A stretch of DNA of 24,735 nucleotides from an uncultured Phascolarctobacterium sp. (GCA_900552855.1 USBG01000009.1:1-24735), one strand, 5' to 3'; positions 1-7,691 are shown, counted from the stretch's first letter. Numbers and translations: made by a program. Notes: generated by a model from the letters alone, not told the origin.

Positions 1-32
1 TCATGGCTTCGGCTGTGACGTCCTTGATTTTT
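1..32 (+). terminator. 3' part of a Rho-independent terminator (gene outside window)
   Basis: The window opens inside a hairpin. TCATGGC (1-7) and GCTGTGA (12-18) pair around a TTCG tetraloop (8-11). The 3' arm continues as CGTCCTTG and is followed by ATTTTT (27-32). The rest of the 5' arm lies before base 1. The same hairpin design follows the autotransporter at 2635-2668, so this one probably ends a related gene just upstream (inference). Confidence 0.75.
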
Positions 33-104
33 ATGCAATTTATCTCGTAAGGAAGTATAAATGATTTCCATGTACATTGCTTAGGGTTAAGAAAAAATCT
101 AATT

Positions 105-155
105 TATGCTCTGATTATACTGCGTTGTTCAGTATGGTCAGAGCATATATTTTTT
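105..155 (+). terminator. Second Rho-independent terminator of the upstream gene
   Basis: An 18-bp stem pairs 105-122 with 130-147. All pairs are Watson-Crick except two T-G wobbles, with a 7-nt loop. It is followed by TATTTTTT (148-155). It stands about 75 nt after the first terminator, making a tandem terminator of the kind also seen after the autotransporter. Confidence 0.85.
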
Positions 156-180
156 GAAGTGTATGTGTGCGTAGCGCAAT

Positions 181-209
181 AATCAAATGTACTCGATATA
201 CATTTGATT
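181..209. promoter_or_regulatory. 11-bp perfect palindrome, candidate operator
   Basis: AATCAAATGTA (181-191) and TACATTTGATT (199-209) form a perfect inverted repeat with a 7-nt spacer. Its right arm overlaps the first two bases of the predicted -35 box at 208. The position suits a transcription-factor site controlling the autotransporter promoter. The regulator is unknown. Confidence 0.5.
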
Positions 210-235
210 GACTGGGGGGGACAAAGTGCTATACT
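208..235 (+). promoter_or_regulatory. Autotransporter promoter with a G7 tract in the spacer
   Basis: TTGACT (208-213) and TATACT (230-235) are separated by 16 nt, of which seven consecutive bases (214-220) are G. The boxes are close to the housekeeping sigma consensus, and the spacer is one base short of the 17-nt optimum. A homopolymer in this position can change length during replication and so change promoter strength. A second TATAAT at 308-313 lacks a good -35. Confidence 0.6.
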
Positions 236-413
236 TTCCTTGAGGAATATTTTTGTTTAAAACGAAACAGTCGGTGTTGTGAATATATCAATACAAATGT
301 TTTTGATTATAATGTTTGTAACAGAAATAGGCTTCTTAACGGTTGAGTGCCGGTAAAATAAAAATTGCATACTGTAGGTTTGGTGTTAAAAATGATGAAA
401 GGTTGTGAGTTTT
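236..413 (+). other. Long untranslated leader of the autotransporter gene
   Basis: About 170 nt lie between the predicted promoter and the ATG at 414. The stretch is AT-rich with no supported ORF. It holds a possible extra -10 (TATAAT, 308-313) and the SD-like AAAGG (398-402). No riboswitch class was recognised. Confidence 0.4.
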
Positions 414-2528
414 ATGAAAAAACATGTACTCAAAAAAAGTATGGTATTAGGCTCCTTGATGGCGTTTGTCATTACTGGCAGTGTGTTGGCAGCTAATGTT
501 GATGTTGCTAATGGTGTAACTAAGAATGAGCCTGTTATCGCAGTTGGCACAAACGAAAGCTTTAAAAACGCAGGTACAGTAGTTGCTAGTGAGAGCATTA
601 CTGTAACTGGCGCTTTTACTAATACTGGTGAAATTCAAACAAAAAAATTGGATATAACACAACACTCACATGCTGGTACAATTATTGGCGGTAAAAAAAT
701 AGTTGCTACAGAAAGCTTTGTTTATAGAGGAACTAATGATAGTTATTATACCAATCCGTTAACTGCTGATGTGCATACTAAATTGTTACATATTATCGGT
801 TCTACTACAAATAATCAGACTGGTTTTTTGGTAACTGATAATGAAGTTTTGGATGATGTAGAAAATATTATTATTGAAAGTAAGGGCGGTAAAACCGGTT
901 CAAGCTTTACTGGTAATGATTTAAATATCACATCTAACATTACTTTAAAAGGAGCAGGTGATGCTAGATTAGAGGTAACTGACGATTCTAATGTATCTTT
1001 TGGTAAAGTAACCAGTGAATCCAGTAAGGGTAAAATTCAAGCAAATGGTAACAGTAAGGTTTCTGTTGCTGAATTAAATGTTGAGTCTGGAGAGTTGACT
1101 TTACAAACTAATGGTAAAGAAGATTCTGTTGGTAAGTTTGTCCTTGGAAACATTAATTTAGCTGAAAATGGCAAGCTATATGCGTGTACCGATAATGAAT
1201 GGGCTAAACCAAAAATGGAAATTAGTGGAGATATTAATATCAATTTAGCTAAAAATGCTGTGGTTGATTTTGGCGCAAATAAGATATTAAAACCAGATTG
1301 GGATGGTACTAAAATTAATGTAAATGCTGATTCTTTAACTGTACACGTAGCTGATACATCTAGTGATTCTAAAGTATACATTTCCAATAACAGTGACATT
1401 GTAAAAAATAATTCTGAGAAGATAGTGATTATTGCTGATGGTGCAAATAACACTGGTAATGCAGCCGAAGATTTAAAGTCCGCTGGAAATGTTTTACAGT
1501 TCACAGACGATTCTAATGGTTCTGACGCAATACCTACTACTTCCGCTGGCGTAGGTGCTACCGTTGAACAGGAGGCAAGCACTATTTTTGATGGTGCAAG
1601 TGGTTCTATTGCTGAAAAAGGTAAGATAGAGAATATTCAAATTAAGAGAAACACTAACGTCTATGGCATTTTAGATACTACTACTAATGCACTTATGACT
1701 TGGCGTCAAGAAAACAATGATATGAATAAACGTCTTGGCGAGCTTCGTGACAGCAATGGTCAGCATGGTGTTTGGGTTCGTATGGTACGTGGTCAGGCTG
1801 ATTACAACAGCATTGATAACCAGTATAATACATATCAATTAGGCTATGATGAGAAGTTAAGCACAAATCCTGAATGGACTGTTGGTGCAGCTGTAAGCTA
1901 TACAGATGGTTCCAGCGATTTTGCTAGTGGCAGTGGCGAAAATACTCACAAGAGCATTGCTTTCTACGGCAGCAAATTAAGTGAAGACGGCAGCTTTGTT
2001 GACTTAATTGCTAAATATGGTCGTTTAGAGCATGAATTCAATGTTGCTGAAGATACTTTAAGTGGCGAATATGCAACTAATGGCTATAGCGTAAGTGCTG
2101 AATATGGCAAACGTTTTGAGAAAGAAAACGGCTTCTGGATTGAGCCTCAAGTTGAGTTGACTTATGGCAGAGTAACTGAGGCTGATTATGTTAATAAGCA
2201 AGGCAATAAAGTTGTACAAGAGGATATGGACAGTCTTGTTGGTCGTCTTGGCTTCCGTTTGGGCAGAGATATCAAGCAAGGAAATGTATATGTACGTGCT
2301 TCCTATTTGTATGATTTTGATGGTGAGACAGCTGTAAGCTTTACTGATTCTGAAGGACATAAGAGAGTGATGGAAGCTGACCTTGGCGGTGGCTGGTTCG
2401 AGGTAGGCGTAGGCACTAACTACAACCTGAGCGATGCAACCTATCTGTACTTTGACGTAGAAAAAACCTACGGCGGTGACGTTGCTACTCCGTGGCAATG
2501 GAATGCAGGCGTTCGTTATAGCTTCTAA
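414..2528 (+). CDS. Autotransporter (type V secretion) outer-membrane protein
   Basis: This 704-residue protein starts with a classical signal peptide: a Lys-rich n-region, a hydrophobic stretch, then SVLA before the likely cleavage site. The middle is a repetitive, Asn/Thr/Ser/Gly-rich passenger with little Cys, as expected for a beta-helix. From about residue 450 (GVWVRMVRG) to the end it resembles the autotransporter beta-barrel domain. It finishes with alternating aromatics and a terminal Phe (WNAGVRYSF), the usual outer-membrane insertion signal. It is therefore predicted to be exported by Sec, inserted in the outer membrane, and to show its passenger at the surface. ATG 414 was chosen over an in-frame GTG at 405 because the SD-like AAAGG lies only 2 nt from 405. 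The passenger's binding target cannot be told from sequence. Codon use is AT-rich in the passenger and somewhat richer in favoured codons near the barrel end. Confidence 0.88.
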   Translation: MKKHVLKKSMVLGSLMAFVITGSVLAANVDVANGVTKNEPVIAVGTNESFKNAGTVVASESITVTGAFTNTGEIQTKKLDITQHSHAGTIIGGKKIVATESFVYRGTNDSYYTNPLTADVHTKLLHIIGSTTNNQTGFLVTDNEVLDDVENIIIESKGGKTGSSFTGNDLNITSNITLKGAGDARLEVTDDSNVSFGKVTSESSKGKIQANGNSKVSVAELNVESGELTLQTNGKEDSVGKFVLGNINLAENGKLYACTDNEWAKPKMEISGDININLAKNAVVDFGANKILKPDWDGTKINVNADSLTVHVADTSSDSKVYISNNSDIVKNNSEKIVIIADGANNTGNAAEDLKSAGNVLQFTDDSNGSDAIPTTSAGVGATVEQEASTIFDGASGSIAEKGKIENIQIKRNTNVYGILDTTTNALMTWRQENNDMNKRLGELRDSNGQHGVWVRMVRGQADYNSIDNQYNTYQLGYDEKLSTNPEWTVGAAVSYTDGSSDFASGSGENTHKSIAFYGSKLSEDGSFVDLIAKYGRLEHEFNVAEDTLSGEYATNGYSVSAEYGKRFEKENGFWIEPQVELTYGRVTEADYVNKQGNKVVQEDMDSLVGRLGFRLGRDIKQGNVYVRASYLYDFDGETAVSFTDSEGHKRVMEADLGGGWFEVGVGTNYNLSDATYLYFDVEKTYGGDVATPWQWNAGVRYSF

Positions 2529-2543
2529 TTTCACTCAATAACG

Positions 2544-2593
2544 TGCAAGATAATGTACTATCGTTTTTTGGGTAATTGGTAGAATATCTTGTA
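2544..2593 (+). other. 3' UTR hairpin after the autotransporter gene
   Basis: CAAGATA (2546-2552) pairs with TATCTTG (2585-2591), and CTATC (2558-2562) with GGTAG (2578-2582). The stem is extended at its base by a wobble pair and an A-T pair. There is no U tract after it. It may protect the mRNA 3' end or be incidental. Confidence 0.35.
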
Positions 2594-2634
2594 TCTTTGA
2601 TATTAATTATAAAAATTAAAATAGCTCAACCTTT

Positions 2635-2676
2635 CAAGGGCGTCATGGCTTCGGCTGTGATGCTCTTGTTTCTATT
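2635..2676 (+). terminator. First terminator of the autotransporter gene
   Basis: A 15-bp stem (2635-2649 with 2654-2668, including G-U pairs) closes a TTCG tetraloop and is followed by TTTCTATT. The core (TCATGGC, TTCG, GCTGTGA) is identical to bases 1-18 of the window. Confidence 0.85.
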
Positions 2677-2722
2677 AGTATGAGGTTTATTGCGTAAATG
2701 ATAAAAGCAGTATTAGATGGCT

Positions 2723-2766
2723 AAAGCTCTGGTTATGTGGATTTTATGCATAGTCAGAGCTTTTGT
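2723..2766 (+). terminator. Second terminator of the autotransporter gene
   Basis: AAAGCTCTG plus GTTATG (2723-2737) pairs with CATAGT plus CAGAGCTTT (2749-2763), with an 11-nt loop. TTTTG follows. It repeats the layout seen at 105-155, including the CTCTG/CAGAG core. Confidence 0.75.
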
Positions 2767-2796
2767 ATTATAATCATTGCTTCGAGAAATTAACAT

Positions 2797-2825
2797 TTGA
2801 AGGATATTTTATAAAATGATAAAAT
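2797..2825 (+). promoter_or_regulatory. Possible promoter for the O-antigen ligase-like gene
   Basis: TTGAAG (2797-2802) and TAAAAT (2820-2825) are 17 nt apart, after the double terminator and about 80 nt before the start codon. The region is very AT-rich, so chance matches are likely. Confidence 0.35.
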
Positions 2826-2906
2826 TAAAAGATAAACGTCATATTATATAAAAATGATGACGAAATTTTCTTATTATCCTAAGAATAAAAATGGAGATGT
2901 GTGTTT

Positions 2907-4214
2907 ATGAATTTACGCAGTCTGGCAACAATGCTCGACGAAAAGATATATTATATGCTTTTGTTTACTGTGGCTATTATTCCTTTGCATCAGGAGCTGG
3001 CTGCTGTTTGTACGGCGTTGACCTTTTTATCGGCCGTATTTGTTGCTTTAAAAAAGGGGCGTCAGCAGCCGGTTGTTCTTAAGGAGTGGCAGCAGGCTCT
3101 TTTGTTTTTGCTTTTTATTGCAGGATGGGCATCGCTACATTTTTCACGTAATCAGTTTATTTCTTCTTGGAACTATGTGTATGTTGCAGGTCAGTACAGT
3201 GCCATGGTATTTGTACTCTTGCGTTATGGGTGGAAAAGACCACAGGTTTTTGGCGGTGAAAAGCTTGCGGATGAACAAGGATGGAAGCAATTTTTTACGC
3301 TGCCAAGACCAATCCAGCTTATAGTCGTATTTCTTGTAGTTTCTTTGCTAGTAAGCAGCATTGGTATTGCTCAAAAATTCTTAGGAGTGACTGCTGAGGG
3401 CATTTGGGTGGATCCTGCGCAGTTTCCAGATTTAAAGGTTCGTGTTTATTCTACATTAGTTAATCCTAACATTCTTGCAGGCTACCTTGTTTTAGTTATT
3501 GCCTATGCAGCAGCATTTTTTAATGTTTTTAGAAAAAACAATAGACTGCGTATAGGATTTCTTGTAACAGGAATTTTAGCAGCATTATGTCTTCTTTACA
3601 CATATTCTCGTGGTAATTGGCTTGCTTGTGCTGTTATGCTTTTGGCTTATTGCGCACTTTTTTACCGCAAGGCATTTTTACCAATTATGGCAGGTGGTGC
3701 TGTGGCCTTATTTGTTGGCGGTAATGCTGTTATGCAGCGTTTGGCATCCATCACTAGTGGTCAGGATACTTCTGCAGCTTTGCGGCTTGCCTATCTGCAT
3801 TGCACAAAAATGATTATTGAGGATTTTCCCATGGGAGTGGGTTGGTACGGTTATCGTTTTGTTTATCCTGAATATAATTATTATTTGGCTGATACTAGTG
3901 TGATTATGTATCATTGTCATAATATTTTCTTAAATGTGCTGGCGGAGCTTGGTTGGCAAGGGTTTATTGTATTTATGGCGGTGTGGGCAATGTTTGTCTA
4001 CAATGGTTGGCAATTAGCATTTAAAGGCCGTGTTCTATGGCTTAGAGCCATTGGTCAAGGATACATTTTGGCTACTATAGGTATTGCTGTTGGTGGTTTG
4101 ACGGACCATGTGTATTTTAATACGCAAATGGGATTGCTGTTTTGGGTCTTTGGTGTTTTGGTTATGGTTAGCCGTAGACTAGGGGAGTATTATATTGGAG
4201 AAGACTCAGTATAA
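2907..4214 (+). CDS. O-antigen ligase family (Wzy_C/WaaL-like) membrane protein
   Basis: This is a 435-residue integral membrane protein with about ten to twelve hydrophobic segments. Two family landmarks are visible: NPNILAGYLVLVIAY followed by a YSRGNW motif after a transmembrane helix, and a large outside loop ending in HCHNIFLNVLAELGWQGF, which matches the H-x-H-N plus ELG pattern of Wzy_C proteins. Members join lipid-linked glycans to lipid A core, proteins or other acceptors in the inner membrane, facing the periplasm. Acceptor and donor cannot be told here. No glycan cluster is adjacent, so the gene stands alone between two terminators. ATG 2907 is used, with GGAG at 2893-2896. GTG 2901 is an alternative that would add two residues. 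Confidence 0.8.
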   Translation: MNLRSLATMLDEKIYYMLLFTVAIIPLHQELAAVCTALTFLSAVFVALKKGRQQPVVLKEWQQALLFLLFIAGWASLHFSRNQFISSWNYVYVAGQYSAMVFVLLRYGWKRPQVFGGEKLADEQGWKQFFTLPRPIQLIVVFLVVSLLVSSIGIAQKFLGVTAEGIWVDPAQFPDLKVRVYSTLVNPNILAGYLVLVIAYAAAFFNVFRKNNRLRIGFLVTGILAALCLLYTYSRGNWLACAVMLLAYCALFYRKAFLPIMAGGAVALFVGGNAVMQRLASITSGQDTSAALRLAYLHCTKMIIEDFPMGVGWYGYRFVYPEYNYYLADTSVIMYHCHNIFLNVLAELGWQGFIVFMAVWAMFVYNGWQLAFKGRVLWLRAIGQGYILATIGIAVGGLTDHVYFNTQMGLLFWVFGVLVMVSRRLGEYYIGEDSV

Positions 4215-4302
4215 TACTCCATCTGCTTTGTTATTGCTCCTAGACGTACTAGTCAGTACGCCGTCGTCGTTCTGCCTCGCATCTGGAGCATTCTCCTGAG
4301 TC
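4203..4302. repeat. Nested palindromic intergenic element
   Basis: GACTCAG (4203-4209) and CTGAGTC (4296-4302) form the outer inverted repeat. TGCTCC (4235-4240) and GGAGCA (4285-4290) form an inner one, and GTACT/AGTAC (about 4246-4259) a central one. The element overlaps the last codons of the upstream gene. It shares the block TCGTCGTT..GCCT.GCAT with 7343-7363. The layout resembles a small non-coding repeat such as a REP- or MITE-type sequence. Confidence 0.4.
4221..4239 (+). repeat. 19-bp direct repeat, copy 1
   Basis: ATCTGCTTTGTTATTGCTC occurs here and again, identical, at 4360-4378. The spacing of 139 nt and exact identity argue against chance. Confidence 0.7.
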
Positions 4303-4359
4303 AGCGTAACATCGTTGTGTAAATTTAGAAGTATTTTAATTTACAGAGCAGTAAATTTT

Positions 4360-4378
4360 ATCTGCTTTGTTATTGCTC
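4360..4378 (+). repeat. 19-bp direct repeat, copy 2
   Basis: This is the second identical copy of the repeat at 4221-4239. The sequence on either side of the two copies differs. Confidence 0.7.
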
Positions 4379-4414
4379 ATATGCGTGCTACATTTTCTTA
4401 TTTGTTCTTATCAG

Positions 4415-4448
4415 AGCTCCATTAATAAAATAGTGGAGCTTATTTTAT
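4415..4448 (+). terminator. Terminator after the O-antigen ligase-like gene
   Basis: AGCTCCATTA (4415-4424) pairs with TAGTGGAGCT (4431-4440) around a 6-nt loop, followed by TATTTTAT. Confidence 0.75.
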
Positions 4449-4519
4449 TAGTAAAATTGTAATAACCTTTACAAAGCTAACACAGTATATTAAAAAATGA
4501 AAGAAATGCTATAATTTTG

Positions 4520-4548
4520 TTGACTTTGGCGTTGATGTGCTGTATCAT
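4520..4548 (+). promoter_or_regulatory. Promoter of the metA-metY T-box unit
   Basis: TTGACT (4520-4525) and TATCAT (4543-4548) are exactly 17 nt apart. The predicted start near 4555 lies just before the first conserved T-box bases. Confidence 0.65.
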
Positions 4549-4570
4549 CTAACGCATATCAAAAATATTT

Positions 4571-4852
4571 TAGCGATGAAGAGAAGAGTAAGCAAAGGAG
4601 CCTGGCACAGAGAGCCTCTATTTTGGTGCAAGGAGGAGCAGGGGATATTGCCGAAGATGGTCTTGGAGCTGATGGACTGAGATGCTTGGCATTTAGGTCG
4701 TCCGGGTGCACCCGTTACAGTGCTGGAGTATTAAAAGGTAATCAATCCTTGCGTACTTGATGAGACTCATGTGGTGACATATGGGTGAATAAGGGTGGTA
4801 TCACGAAGCTGTGCTTTCGTCCCTGTATTTTTACAGGAACGGAAGCTTTTTT
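4571..4852 (+). promoter_or_regulatory. T-box riboswitch, probably tRNA-Met responsive
   Basis: The leader has the ordered T-box landmarks: GAAGAGAAGAGTAA (start of Stem I), AGAGAGCC and TTGGTGCAA (Stem I apical motifs), CCCGTTACAG (Stem III area), and the T-box sequence AAGGGTGGTATCACG (4791-4805). The terminator comes next: GCTTTCGT (4813-4820) plus CCTGT pairs with ACAGG plus ACGGAAGC (4833-4846), then six Ts. The bulge TGGT would pair with an ACCA tRNA end, so discriminator A, as in tRNA-Met. The specifier is probably an ATG (4672-4674, or less likely 4682-4684), but I could not fold Stem I with certainty. Uncharged tRNA should favour antitermination into metA and metY. Confidence 0.9.
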
Positions 4853-4906
4853 ATTGCTCCGCAAGTCCTGTAGTTATTATTTAAGGAATTGAAGGAGGAA
4901 AATATT

Positions 4907-5890
4907 ATGCCTATTAAAATTAATGACAACCTATCTGCTATTGACCAATTACATGAAGAGGGTATTTTTACTATGACAATGGAACGTGCTCACAGTCAGC
5001 GTGTACGTCCCTTGAAGGTTTGTGTATTGAACTTAATGCCCTTAAAAAAGCCTACAGAAATTCAACTGCTGCGTCTTTTAGGAAATTCTCCCCTGCAGAT
5101 TGAAGTTGATTTTTGTCGTACTGTAAGTCGCGAAACTACTCATACTGATAATAGCTATCTTGATAAAGCATATTTAGAATTTGATGATATTAAGGACCGT
5201 TATTATGATGCTTTTTTGATGACTGGTGCGCCTGTTGAGACCTACGATTTTGAGGATGTTGATTATTGGCAGGAGATAGTTAAATATCTGGATTGGGCAG
5301 AATTTCACTGCTATTCTACAATGAGTCTTTGCTGGGGTGCTCAGGCAGCGCTGTATCATTATTATGGTGTAAATAAAAGAATTCTTCCTGCAAAGATGTT
5401 TGGTATTTTCCCCTATGGTCTTACTGTAAAAAATCATCCACTGCTACGTGGTTTTGATGACCGTTATTTTATTCCCCAATCACGTCATACTGCTGTTGAT
5501 GATGATGCAATTGATGCCTGCAAATCACTGCAGGTTCTGAGCCGTTCTGTAGAAAATGGTATCAATATTTGCGCTACTAAGGATTTACGTCGTATTTTTG
5601 TTTTAGGTCATTTTGAATATGACCGTTATACCTTGGCTGATGAATATTATAGAGACAAAAAGAAAAATTTGCCGATTGCAGTTCCACGCCATTATTTTCC
5701 TGAAAATGATTCTACACAAGAGCCAGTGTTTAAATGGCGCAGCTATGCTCACTTGTTCTATATGAATTGGCTGAACATTGTTTATCAGGAAACTCCTTAT
5801 GATTTGTCTCAGCTGGCACCTGCATCTGGAAATAAACTGGATAAGGCACTTAACGAATATAATAAAATTTTATATCAGCTGCAGCAATAG
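4907..5890 (+). CDS. metA: Homoserine O-acetyltransferase, MetA family
   Basis: This 327-residue enzyme transfers an acyl group from acyl-CoA to the hydroxyl of L-homoserine, the first committed step of methionine synthesis, in the cytoplasm. The catalytic residues sit at the canonical numbers: nucleophile Cys142 (SLCWGAQAAL), His235 and Glu237 (GHFEYD). Residue 111 is Glu in GAPVE. In studied MetA proteins Glu111 goes with acetyl-CoA and Gly111 (E. coli, GAPLG) with succinyl-CoA, so the acetyl form is inferred, although many databases call the family homoserine O-succinyltransferase. The ATG at 4907 is used because AAGGAGG lies 8 nt before it. The in-frame TTG at 4889 precedes the SD. The gene is under the T-box and is followed by metY after 122 nt without a terminator. 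Confidence 0.93.
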   Translation: MPIKINDNLSAIDQLHEEGIFTMTMERAHSQRVRPLKVCVLNLMPLKKPTEIQLLRLLGNSPLQIEVDFCRTVSRETTHTDNSYLDKAYLEFDDIKDRYYDAFLMTGAPVETYDFEDVDYWQEIVKYLDWAEFHCYSTMSLCWGAQAALYHYYGVNKRILPAKMFGIFPYGLTVKNHPLLRGFDDRYFIPQSRHTAVDDDAIDACKSLQVLSRSVENGINICATKDLRRIFVLGHFEYDRYTLADEYYRDKKKNLPIAVPRHYFPENDSTQEPVFKWRSYAHLFYMNWLNIVYQETPYDLSQLAPASGNKLDKALNEYNKILYQLQQ

Positions 5891-6012
5891 CTTTTAGTGT
5901 AGGCAGTAGAAGGTAAAAGAAAAACTTTATTTGCTGAGTTTGAGCTATGAATGATGTTAAAAAGCATTGCTTCTATAATAATGTAAACGTATGAAAAATG
6001 GAGGAAATAATC

Positions 6013-7305
6013 ATGAGCAATTACAATATTAATACTAAATGTGTGCAAGGTGGCTACACACCTGGAAATGGACAGCCTCGTCAAATTCCTATTGTACAAT
6101 CTACTACCTTTAAATATGATACTAGCGAGGATATGGGTAAGCTTTTTGATTTAGAGGCAACTGGTTATTTTTATTCTCGTTTGCAAAATCCTACCTGCGA
6201 TGCAGTTGCTGCTAAAATTGCAGAGCTTGAGGGTGGTGCTGCGGCTATGTTGACATCCTCTGGTCAAGCTGCTAACTTTATGGCATTATTTAATATTTGT
6301 GAAGCTGGCAGTCATATAGTAGTTTCTTCTTCTATTTATGGTGGCACCTTCAATTTAATTAAGGTTACTATGGCTAAGATGGGCGTAACCTCCACCTTTG
6401 TATCACCTGATTGCACTGATGAAGAGCTGGATGCAGCATTTCAAGAGAATACTAAGGCTGTTTTTGGCGAAACCATTGCTAATCCTGCTTTGACTGTACT
6501 TGATATTGAAAAATTTGCTGCTGCTGCTCACAGACATGGTGTACCGCTTATTGTTGATAATACTTTCCCTACACCTATTAATTGCCGTCCTATTGAATGG
6601 GGTGCGGATATTGTAACTCATTCTACTACTAAATATATGGATGGTCATGGTGCATGTATTGGTGGCGTTATTGTAGATGCAGGAAAATTTGATTGGCTGG
6701 CTCATGCTGATAAATTTCCAGGACTGTGCTCTCCTGATGAATCCTATCATGGCATTACCTATGCAGAAAAATTTGGCAAGGAGGGTGCATTTATTACCAA
6801 GGCTACTGCTCAGCTGATGCGTGATTTTGGCTGCAGTCAATCTCCTCAAAGTGCCTTTATCCTTAATTTGGGCTTAGAATCCTTGCATGTTCGTATGCCT
6901 AGACACGTTGAGAATGGCCAAGCTGTTGCAGAGTTTTTAGAGCAGCAGCCTCAGGTTGAGTTTGTTAATTATCCAGGACTGGCTTCCAATAAATACTATA
7001 CTTTAGCAAAAAAATATCTTGGCAACGGAGGCTGTGGCGTTGTTTCCTTTAATTTAAAGGGAGGACGTAAGGCTGCAGAAGCATTCATGAAAAAGCTGAA
7101 GGTAGCAGCTATTGAAACTCACGTAGCTGATGCACGTACCTGCTGCCTAAACCCTGCTACTAGCACTCATCGTCAAATGACAGATGACCAGCTGGAGGCT
7201 GCTGGAATTCCTGCGGGCTTGGTGCGTATTTCCTGCGGCTTGGAATGTAAGGATGATTTGATTGCTGATTTAAAACAAGCATTAGCGGGTATTGAAGAAG
7301 CATAA
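6013..7305 (+). CDS. metY: O-acetylhomoserine sulfhydrylase (MetY, PLP-dependent)
   Basis: This is a 430-residue Cys/Met-metabolism PLP enzyme that makes homocysteine from O-acetylhomoserine and sulfide. The PLP lysine is Lys207 in HSTTKYMDGHG. Other landmarks are YSRLQNPT (cofactor phosphate contact from the neighbouring subunit), SSGQAA, and PLIVDNTF with the Asp that contacts the pyridine nitrogen. The length of about 430 residues and the insertion after the lysine fit the OAH sulfhydrylase branch rather than the shorter cystathionine gamma-synthases. It pairs logically with an acetyl-CoA-using MetA just upstream and should be read from the same T-box transcript. The start at 6013 has GGAGG 8 nt upstream. 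The ATG at 5998 lies before that SD and was not used. Confidence 0.93.
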   Translation: MSNYNINTKCVQGGYTPGNGQPRQIPIVQSTTFKYDTSEDMGKLFDLEATGYFYSRLQNPTCDAVAAKIAELEGGAAAMLTSSGQAANFMALFNICEAGSHIVVSSSIYGGTFNLIKVTMAKMGVTSTFVSPDCTDEELDAAFQENTKAVFGETIANPALTVLDIEKFAAAAHRHGVPLIVDNTFPTPINCRPIEWGADIVTHSTTKYMDGHGACIGGVIVDAGKFDWLAHADKFPGLCSPDESYHGITYAEKFGKEGAFITKATAQLMRDFGCSQSPQSAFILNLGLESLHVRMPRHVENGQAVAEFLEQQPQVEFVNYPGLASNKYYTLAKKYLGNGGCGVVSFNLKGGRKAAEAFMKKLKVAAIETHVADARTCCLNPATSTHRQMTDDQLEAAGIPAGLVRISCGLECKDDLIADLKQALAGIEEA

Positions 7306-7342
7306 CGCACTATCTGATTTGGATGTAATGATTAGCAGGCCT

Positions 7343-7363
7343 TCGTCGTTGCGCCTAGCATTT
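7343..7363 (+). repeat. Degenerate copy of the 4264-4284 repeat block
   Basis: Seventeen of 21 bases match 4264-4284 (TCGTCGTT, two differing bases, GCCT, one differing base, GCAT.T). Further on, TACTTGTACTGCG (about 7410-7422) and CTTGTTATTAGC (about 7432-7443) recall other parts of the 4203-4378 element. The stretch 7306-7465 otherwise holds nothing I can name. Confidence 0.35.
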
Positions 7364-7465
7364 AGCATACTTTCAAACATATTGCTTTAAAGCTGTAGCT
7401 TACTTGTACTGCGTAAAGCATTCTAGTATGTCTTGTTATTAGCTTATCGACGGCCGTTTAATTGT

Positions 7466-7506
7466 GGCTCCCAACTTTCTATAAGAAAGACGGGAGCCTT
7501 TTTTTT
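7466..7506 (+). terminator. Terminator of metA-metY
   Basis: GGCTCCC (7466-7472) pairs with GGGAGCC (7492-7498) and CTTTCT (7475-7480) with AGAAAG (7484-7489), followed by eight Ts. A very strong Rho-independent terminator. Confidence 0.95.
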
Positions 7507-7593
7507 GGAGCAAATTTGTCCAATAGGGACAATGTAACCTTTTTAACAATATGAAAATTTAATTAGGAATTTAGAAATGTGTTGTACTATTTA

Positions 7594-7622
7594 TTTACAT
7601 ATGACCTTTAAACGAGTACAAT
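7594..7622 (+). promoter_or_regulatory. Promoter of the DRTGG / hydrogenase-like operon
   Basis: TTTACA (7594-7599) and TACAAT (7617-7622) are 17 nt apart, each one base from consensus, and lie about 70 nt before the first start codon. Confidence 0.6.
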
Positions 7623-7691
7623 AAAATAGGATAAGTATATATGAGTTAAACAGTTTTCTTGTTTACTAAAAGTATAATAGGAGCGATGTGT

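Noticed and set aside
1037..1582. Minus-strand open frame of 181 codons inside the autotransporter
   Set aside because: It lies opposite the repetitive passenger, without an SD or known motif.
4889..4906. Upstream TTG as the start of metA
   Set aside because: It would translate the SD sequence itself. The MPIKI start matches the family N-terminus.
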